This document shows positions 26,505 through 33,725 of a stretch of DNA of 33,725 nucleotides, piece after piece. The notes below the pieces were generated by a model that saw only the letters and a program-made list of their open reading frames with translations, was not told the origin of the DNA and ran no database searches. Source of the stretch: Candidatus Woesearchaeota archaeon (GTDB taxonomy: Archaea; Nanobdellota; Nanobdellia; Woesearchaeales; ARS49); the NCBI GenBank assembly GCA_014729505.1, contig WJJS01000023.1:1-33725 (forward strand), in the 5' to 3' direction. The number at the start of each line of letters is the position of its first letter. The stretch's first letter is position 1. Position numbers and translations under genes: made by a program.

Positions 26505-26896
26505 TGCTATACACTCGCTGTATTTTCCATCCTTTTGACCGCGAACAAGAAGGCGTAAGGATTTCTGTGATGAGCCGCCATACCTTATCTGACGGTAAGA
26601 CTCGTGATCCGCGCATCACACCTGCCACGTATGATTTGTGGAAGCCGCGCTTTGCCCCTCCTGACCGTCTTGTGGGCGACTGGTATAAGCGAGGTCTTCT
26701 CTGGGAGGATTTTGAGCGTCGATACCTTGACTATTTAGGCACTATCGAGCGCGAGGTCTTTGCTCTTGCAGCAAATGCTGTTGAGCAATCATTGACGGTA
26801 TTGTGTATTGAGGAATCACCAAGGCGGTGTCATCGTCGCTTGCTTGCCGAAGAGTGCCAGCGCTTGATTCCTCGATTATCCATAAGACATCTCTAG
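26504..26896 (+). CDS. DUF488-family protein
   Basis: MSRHTLSDGKTRDPRIT..., LTVLCIEESPRRCHRRLLAEE; TAATG coupling with pcn. Confidence 0.8.
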   Translation: MLYTRCIFHPFDREQEGVRISVMSRHTLSDGKTRDPRITPATYDLWKPRFAPPDRLVGDWYKRGLLWEDFERRYLDYLGTIEREVFALAANAVEQSLTVLCIEESPRRCHRRLLAEECQRLIPRLSIRHL

Positions 26897-26994
26897 TTTT
26901 TCGTGTTGAGACGTGACAGCGTCTGGTGTTCAAGAATAACAATGGTAATATACTAGCAATCTGTTTTGCAAAAAATGTTCTTGAATAGGGTTGC

Positions 26995-27396
26995 TTAGCG
27001 GTTTTTAATCCCGTGAGCAGCGTCTAACTCTTCTGCCATGCGGCCTAGTTCATCAAAGATGCGGTTGGTGTCTTTTCGCATTTCTTCGACCGCTGCTTTC
27101 AGACTGCCTCCTCGCAGGTGGACATGTCTTTTTTCTCGATAGAGAAATCCGCTGTCCATTAAATTGCGGATGTGATGGTTCACGCGAGATGCAGTGACGC
27201 GCAAATCTTCAGCGATCGCTTCAGAGCTCGTTGCCTGCGCTTGTCTTGAAAGGAGTGCATCAACGATTGCAAATGCCATGCTGTGAACGTCGCGACCTGA
27301 ACAAAAGCCCAGGCTATCACAAAACCAGCTAAGATCTTCGCGATGATTTTTCGCGCGTGGTTTATCCAAATAGCGTACGGTAAGATGCTGTAACAT
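26995..27396 (-). CDS. Winged-HTH (ArsR/MarR-like) transcriptional regulator
   Basis: ALLSRQAQATSSEAIAEDLRVTASRVNHHIRNLMDSGFLYREKRHVHLRGG; start 27396 supported by a TATA (AGGTTTATATAC, about 27417-27428) that lies inside the longer ORF. Confidence 0.75.
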   Translation of the reverse strand: MLQHLTVRYLDKPRAKNHREDLSWFCDSLGFCSGRDVHSMAFAIVDALLSRQAQATSSEAIAEDLRVTASRVNHHIRNLMDSGFLYREKRHVHLRGGSLKAAVEEMRKDTNRIFDELGRMAEELDAAHGIKNR

Positions 27397-27535
27397 GCAG
27401 GCGCAGAACAAAGAAAAGTATATAAACCTTTCCCAGAATGTGGACATCATTTCGATTTATAAGAGATCGTATTTACAAAAATTTTAAATAGTCGCTCTTT
27501 TTTCGCAGGAAAAAAACGTAAGGGGGTACGATCAT

Positions 27536-29411
<1,876 letters not shown>

Positions 29412-29517
29412 TTGTCTTTTTTTTCTTTTTTGCAGGCATTGCGTCGTTTGTTCTGTAGTTTAACAAACCTTATATACGTCTACTGCCCTCTCAAAGAGGG
29501 TATTCTCTAAAAGGTTT

Positions 29518-29772
29518 ATGGCAAAGATTATTTGTGACGATAAAGAGGTTGAATGTCAAGCGGACGATACTATTATTGAGCCGTGTAAAAAACTCAATGT
29601 CTCTTTTGGGTGTACTTCGGGGTTATGCGGAACTTGCAACATCATCGTCTTAAGAGGTATGAAAAATTTGACGCCACGAACCGAACAAGAAGAAGCTATG
29701 GCCCTGCCTGCAGAGAATCGACTCGCGTGCCAGTGCAAAATTAAAGGGGGAACGGTAAAGATCAAGTATTAG
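29518..29772 (+). CDS. 2Fe-2S (plant/adrenodoxin-type) ferredoxin
   Basis: FGCTSGLCGTCNI...RLACQC; TATA-like CCTTATATAC upstream. Confidence 0.9.
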   Translation: MAKIICDDKEVECQADDTIIEPCKKLNVSFGCTSGLCGTCNIIVLRGMKNLTPRTEQEEAMALPAENRLACQCKIKGGTVKIKY

Positions 29773-29781
29773 GAGGAAAAA

Positions 29782-30357
29782 ATGGAAATGCATACACCAT
29801 CAATTAATGAGGACGCGCCATCATTTAATGCTGAAGCGTTTCATATTAACGAAATTAAGAAAATTAGTCTTAACGATTTCAAAGGTAAATGGGTAGTGCT
29901 GGTGTTTTACCCTGCTGATTTCACGTTTGTCTGTCCTACGGAATTGGGCGATATTGCTGATCAGTATGAGAAATTTAAAGCCATGAATGCTGAAGTCTTG
30001 AGTGTGAGTACTGATACAGTGTTTGTGCATAAAGCGTGGTTTGATAATTCTGCGACTATTGCAAAGATTCGTTTTCCAATGCTTGCAGATCCTACAGGAA
30101 ATATTTGTCGCGCGTATGGAACCTACATTCCTGAAGAGGGTTTGAGTCTTCGCGGCACATTTATTATTGATCCGGATGGTAAACTCAAGGCTTTTGAGTT
30201 AAATGATAATAGTATTGGGCGCAGTAGTGCTGAACTGCTTCGAAAAATTGAAGCGGCACAGTTTGTGCGAAAGAATGGCGGCGAAGTGTGTCCTGCAAAT
30301 TGGAAGCCTGGCGATAAATCCTTAAAGCCTGGTCTTGATATGGTGGGGAAAATATAA
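29782..30357 (+). CDS. Peroxiredoxin (AhpC/TSA 2-Cys family)
   Basis: FYPADFTFVCPTELGDIADQYEKF; resolving-Cys region GGEVCPANWKPGD. Confidence 0.95.
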   Translation: MEMHTPSINEDAPSFNAEAFHINEIKKISLNDFKGKWVVLVFYPADFTFVCPTELGDIADQYEKFKAMNAEVLSVSTDTVFVHKAWFDNSATIAKIRFPMLADPTGNICRAYGTYIPEEGLSLRGTFIIDPDGKLKAFELNDNSIGRSSAELLRKIEAAQFVRKNGGEVCPANWKPGDKSLKPGLDMVGKI

Positions 30358-30953
30358 TGGCAGAACTTCCAACACTACCTTACGAGTATGACGCGCTCGA
30401 ACCGTTCATTGATAAGCAAACAATGGAGATCCATCATTCAAAGCATCATCAGGGATACGTGAACAAGTATAATGTCGCTCTTGCAGGTCGTGATGAATTG
30501 CTTGACTTGCCTGTTGAGAAGGTTCTTTCAGATCTTTCTATAGTGCCAAAGGAATTGCAGCAGAAAGTGATTAATTTCGGCGGTGGCGTTGCGAATCATT
30601 CATTGTTCTTTTTTTCTTTGAGTATCGATAAGTCTAAGCCAGAGGGTAAGTTGCTCGACGCCATTGTTGATGCTTTTGGTTCTTTTGAGAATTTTGTTGA
30701 AGAGTTTAGTGAGCAGGCCAAGGGTTTTTTTGGCAGTGGTTGGACCTGGCTTGTTAAGGATGGCGGGAATGTTAAGATAGTTAGTTTGCCTAATCAGGAC
30801 AGTCCGCTGAGTAAGGGGATGACTCCTTTGCTCAATCTTGATTTGTGGGAGCACGCGTATTATTTGAAGTATCAGAATCGTCGCGCCGAGTATGTGGATA
30901 ATTTTTGGAAGGTGATTGATTGGACTGTTGTTGCCCAGCGCTTTTCAGACTAA
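30357..30953 (+). CDS. sod: Superoxide dismutase [Fe/Mn]
   Basis: LPYEYDALEPFIDKQTMEIHHSKHHQGYVNKYN...GSGWTWLV...DLWEHAYYLKYQNRRAEYVDNFWKVIDW. Confidence 0.97.
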   Translation: MAELPTLPYEYDALEPFIDKQTMEIHHSKHHQGYVNKYNVALAGRDELLDLPVEKVLSDLSIVPKELQQKVINFGGGVANHSLFFFSLSIDKSKPEGKLLDAIVDAFGSFENFVEEFSEQAKGFFGSGWTWLVKDGGNVKIVSLPNQDSPLSKGMTPLLNLDLWEHAYYLKYQNRRAEYVDNFWKVIDWTVVAQRFSD

Positions 30954-31778
30954 TACGTTGATCGCTTGTTTGAGTACGCGAACGGCTATAGGTGTGGTAC
31001 CGATCACTTCGGCATCTGCATGTGCTAGAACTGGCTGTTGTGCGTTGATCTCTGCTTGCTCAATTTTGACGTGGATTACATCTGCAAATGACTGATGTGT
31101 TCCTGTGACCATTCCAACGAGGTACCGTAATTGTTGGGCAATTTCTTTTCTGGTAAAAACAAAAAGATCGAGCAGTCCGTCGTCAATGCTCGCATCTTTT
31201 GCTATCTGAAGCATACCGTAGTGTGGGATATTGCAGAGTATGCAGTAATACCCTTGATACGTGTTTCCGTTTGCTTGTATGGTAAGTAATGTCAAATCGT
31301 TTAAGAACAATGTTTCAAATAAGGATACTGGATACGCTAATTGTCCAAAGAGTTTCTTGATTCCGGGTCGTACTCGTGCAAACATGTCTGCATCAAATCC
31401 TACTCCTCCTGCGACGACAAAGGCGCGATTGTTCAACATACCTACGTCGAGGGCTTTCGTCGTGCTATTCATGAAGCGTGCAGAACCCGTTTCAATACCT
31501 AAGTATTTTGCAAGTAGATTTGCAGTACCGAGGGGTACAATTCCTAGAGAGGGCTTGTTGGTGTTGTGTACTAAACCGTTAATGACTTCATTGACAGTGC
31601 CGTCACCTCCCACTGCGATGACGACGTTTTGTGTTGCTTGTTGTGCGAGCTTGACTGCATCTTTAGGGCCTTGAGTGGCAGTGATTGTCGCTCGTGGTAA
31701 CTCTCGTGCAAGAGTATTGGCGACGTTAAGCGCCCGTCGCTTTCCTGCAAACGGATTGACGATAAACAGGTATGACAT
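30945..31778 (-). CDS. Diacylglycerol/lipid kinase (YegS-like)
   Basis: IVNPFAGKRRAL..., VIAVGGDGTVNEVINGLV, LGIVPLGTANLLAKYLGI. Confidence 0.92.
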   Translation of the reverse strand: MSYLFIVNPFAGKRRALNVANTLARELPRATITATQGPKDAVKLAQQATQNVVIAVGGDGTVNEVINGLVHNTNKPSLGIVPLGTANLLAKYLGIETGSARFMNSTTKALDVGMLNNRAFVVAGGVGFDADMFARVRPGIKKLFGQLAYPVSLFETLFLNDLTLLTIQANGNTYQGYYCILCNIPHYGMLQIAKDASIDDGLLDLFVFTRKEIAQQLRYLVGMVTGTHQSFADVIHVKIEQAEINAQQPVLAHADAEVIGTTPIAVRVLKQAINVLV

Positions 31779-32061
31779 GCGGTACAGGATTCTCCACCCA
31801 TTTATTAAACATAAGGTAAGTGCACTCTGCGTTTCTTGTCATCGCATAGTATCTTCTTCACGTAAAAGCGGTGGTTTTTGCTTTTGGATTACAAAAAAAA
31901 GGGGGCAATTGTTAGAAGGGGAAGGTGTGCAGGTCTCCGATAATGCGGTTGTTACTTTTCGTTCTCGCCTCTTCACTGCAGAGTTATTGAGTAGAGAGTA
32001 AGAGAACTGGACGGCCGAGAGTTTGAGGTACTTTTTTATATCACCTCTCTGTTGCACGACC

Positions 32062-32565
32062 ATGACAAAGGAATTAATTGCGGAATTGGAACACGCTATT
32101 GCAGAGTATCGAAAGAGAACTGCGCTCAAGGCATCTTTTGAGGAGTTAGAAGAGATTTTTTTCCTTCGTGATTTTGTACAGCAGGAGGGATATGTTAGTT
32201 CTCGTCTTGGTAGAACGCTTACAAGGCGTGTTGCTAATTTGTTTTGGAATTGGAATAATTACTTGCATAATCTTATCATGCCTAATCCTTCTTCGATGAT
32301 TATGGTCTCTGAGAGTCAGATGTTATCAGAACAGGAAAAGGCCGACATCATCCATGTGATGAACACAATAATGGATCATGTTACTGTAAACACCTTACTA
32401 GGTCTTGAGCCTGATGAAAAAAAAGAGGCACAATGGATCGATGAGTCTGTCAAGTTTTGGCGTGAAGTGGTAAGTCCTCAAATGCATACTGTTGTACAGA
32501 AGATCGGGGAGCAATGGCATAAGAAAGCAGCACAACCCGAAAAGCCTGAAAGGTTTGAGACCTAA
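32062..32565 (+). CDS. Conserved-looking hypothetical helical protein
   Basis: MTKELIAELEHAIAEYRKRTALKASFEELEEIFFLRDFV... ; precedes nth on the same strand. Confidence 0.7.
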   Translation: MTKELIAELEHAIAEYRKRTALKASFEELEEIFFLRDFVQQEGYVSSRLGRTLTRRVANLFWNWNNYLHNLIMPNPSSMIMVSESQMLSEQEKADIIHVMNTIMDHVTVNTLLGLEPDEKKEAQWIDESVKFWREVVSPQMHTVVQKIGEQWHKKAAQPEKPERFET

Positions 32566-32574
32566 GCTCGTAGT

Positions 32575-33225
32575 ATGACAGTCGATATTGACAAGGCGTA
32601 TTCCTTGCTGCAAAGGAAGGTTCAAGAATTTCGTGTTCCTGTCGTCGATCTTATTCAGGTACAGACAAAGGATCCGTTTAAGGTGTTAGTGGCAACTATT
32701 CTTTCTGCTCGCACTAAAGATGCGGTGACTGTTGAGGCTTGTAAGCGTTTGTTTGCAAAAGTATCTTCGCCGCAACAATTACAAAAAGTCTCGCTACGAA
32801 AATTGGAGGGGTTGATTAGTCCTGTGGGTTTTTTTCGCAATAAAGCGAAGTATCTCAAGGCATTACCTGCGCATCTGGAACGCTTTGATGGCAAGGTGCC
32901 GTCTGAGATTGATGAATTGCTCACTCTTCCTGGTGTTGGCAGAAAGACTGCTAATCTTGTTCGCGCTGTTGCGTTCTCTAAGGACGCAATTTGTGTTGAT
33001 GTGCACGTTCATCGCATTATGAATCGTTTGGGATACATTAAGACGTCGACTCCTTTGCAGTCTGAAATGGTTCTTCGTCAAAAGCTTCCTCGACGGTACT
33101 GGCAGACCGTTAATACCGTGTTTGTCGCGTTTGGTCAGCAGGTGTGTCGTCCTGTCTCTCCTCATTGCAGTAAGTGTCCTCTTAGTCATCTTTGTCCCAG
33201 GAACGGTGTGAAAACCAGTCGTTAA
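32575..33225 (+). CDS. nth: Endonuclease III (HhH-GPD, 4Fe-4S)
   Basis: LPGVGRKTANLVRAVAF...CVDVHVHRIMNRLGY; CRPVSPHCSKCPLSHLCP cluster. Confidence 0.95.
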   Translation: MTVDIDKAYSLLQRKVQEFRVPVVDLIQVQTKDPFKVLVATILSARTKDAVTVEACKRLFAKVSSPQQLQKVSLRKLEGLISPVGFFRNKAKYLKALPAHLERFDGKVPSEIDELLTLPGVGRKTANLVRAVAFSKDAICVDVHVHRIMNRLGYIKTSTPLQSEMVLRQKLPRRYWQTVNTVFVAFGQQVCRPVSPHCSKCPLSHLCPRNGVKTSR

Positions 33226-33266
33226 TAGCGATAACTTCTTAAGAATTCGTTGTTGTATCAGCTCTC

Positions 33267-33725
33267 ATGCTCGTCTCGCGCATCGGATATGCTAAACGAA
33301 ACTACGGTTCTCGAAATCAGGATCTTCCTATTACGTATTTCTCGTTAATGCCTGGAGAACGCGAAAGCGTTGAGGATTTTAAGAGAGATCATCAGGATTT
33401 GGAGAAACGGTTGCAGTTTGGTAAAAGACACGATCGTGAATCAAGGGAGAAAGCATTGGCTTCTCGTTTTGTCTCGATTGTCTCCCCATTGCTTCATTCT
33501 TGCAGTCTTGATGTTGTTCGTTGTCATGCAGGATATGGTAAGGAAAAGGAGATCCTGGTGGAGACTCCTTCCTATCTTCTTTTTGATGAGGGAGATCCTT
33601 TTAGTCTGGCGTTTAAGGCGACGTACTGGTTTCAGTGTCGTGAGACCGTATCGTGCATCTCTTATTTGTGCAGTCAGGATGGTTTGTCCAAGAAGAATAT
33701 TTCTGACGGTCTGCTTGATGATATC
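33267..33725 (+). CDS. Partial hypothetical protein running off the window (MLVSRIGYAKRNYGSRNQDLPITYFSLMPGERESVEDFKRDH...)
   Basis: Manual translation, open for 153 codons to the window end; not in ORF track. Confidence 0.65.
   Translation, partial: MLVSRIGYAKRNYGSRNQDLPITYFSLMPGERESVEDFKRDHQDLEKRLQFGKRHDRESREKALASRFVSIVSPLLHSCSLDVVRCHAGYGKEKEILVETPSYLLFDEGDPFSLAFKATYWFQCRETVSCISYLCSQDGLSKKNISDGLLDDI

Noticed and set aside
31675-32001. 108-aa plus-strand ORF
   Set aside because: First half is antisense to the lipid kinase; the remainder has no convincing start, RBS or homology signal, though a short real gene cannot be excluded

Overview
The window reads as a chromosomal segment of an archaeon, most likely DPANN (Woesearchaeota/Pacearchaeota-like); the taxon is inferred from gene content only. 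Archaeal signatures are PCNA, NAC, Sec61-beta, archaeal RNase P RNA, TATA-box promoters about 25-30 nt upstream of start codons, and BHB-type tRNA introns. Bacterial-type genes are also present: gyrA, scpB, groES/groEL. The left third (about 1-7.9 kb, minus strand) is a dense cluster of small membrane proteins. Nearly all start with a K-[K/R]-G motif followed by one hydrophobic helix, like a class III (type IV pilin-like) signal. The cluster includes a 39-aa gene missing from the ORF track and three small cysteine-rich paralogs, with an Lrp/AsnC-like regulator upstream. The middle contains a truncated pseudogene abutting tRNA-His, an intron-containing tRNA-His(GTG), a large secreted protein split by a frameshift, an RNase P RNA directly upstream of sec61beta/NAC (sec61beta is also missing from the ORF track), and three tandem secreted 'GWN' paralogs. 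The right half contains scpB-gyrA-methyltransferase, a trio of unknown coiled-coil genes, an intron-containing tRNA-Leu(CAA) preceded by a duplicated 5' half with a two-hairpin insert, an unknown two-gene cassette, RNase J, PCNA, DUF488, groESL, a ferredoxin-peroxiredoxin-SOD operon, a lipid kinase and endonuclease III. The most notable observations are the pilin-like surface locus, the shared two-hairpin insert in two tRNA loci, the RNase P RNA/sec61beta junction, the split 9.0-11.9 kb gene, and the 23.3-24.2 kb two-gene cassette next to tRNA-Leu.
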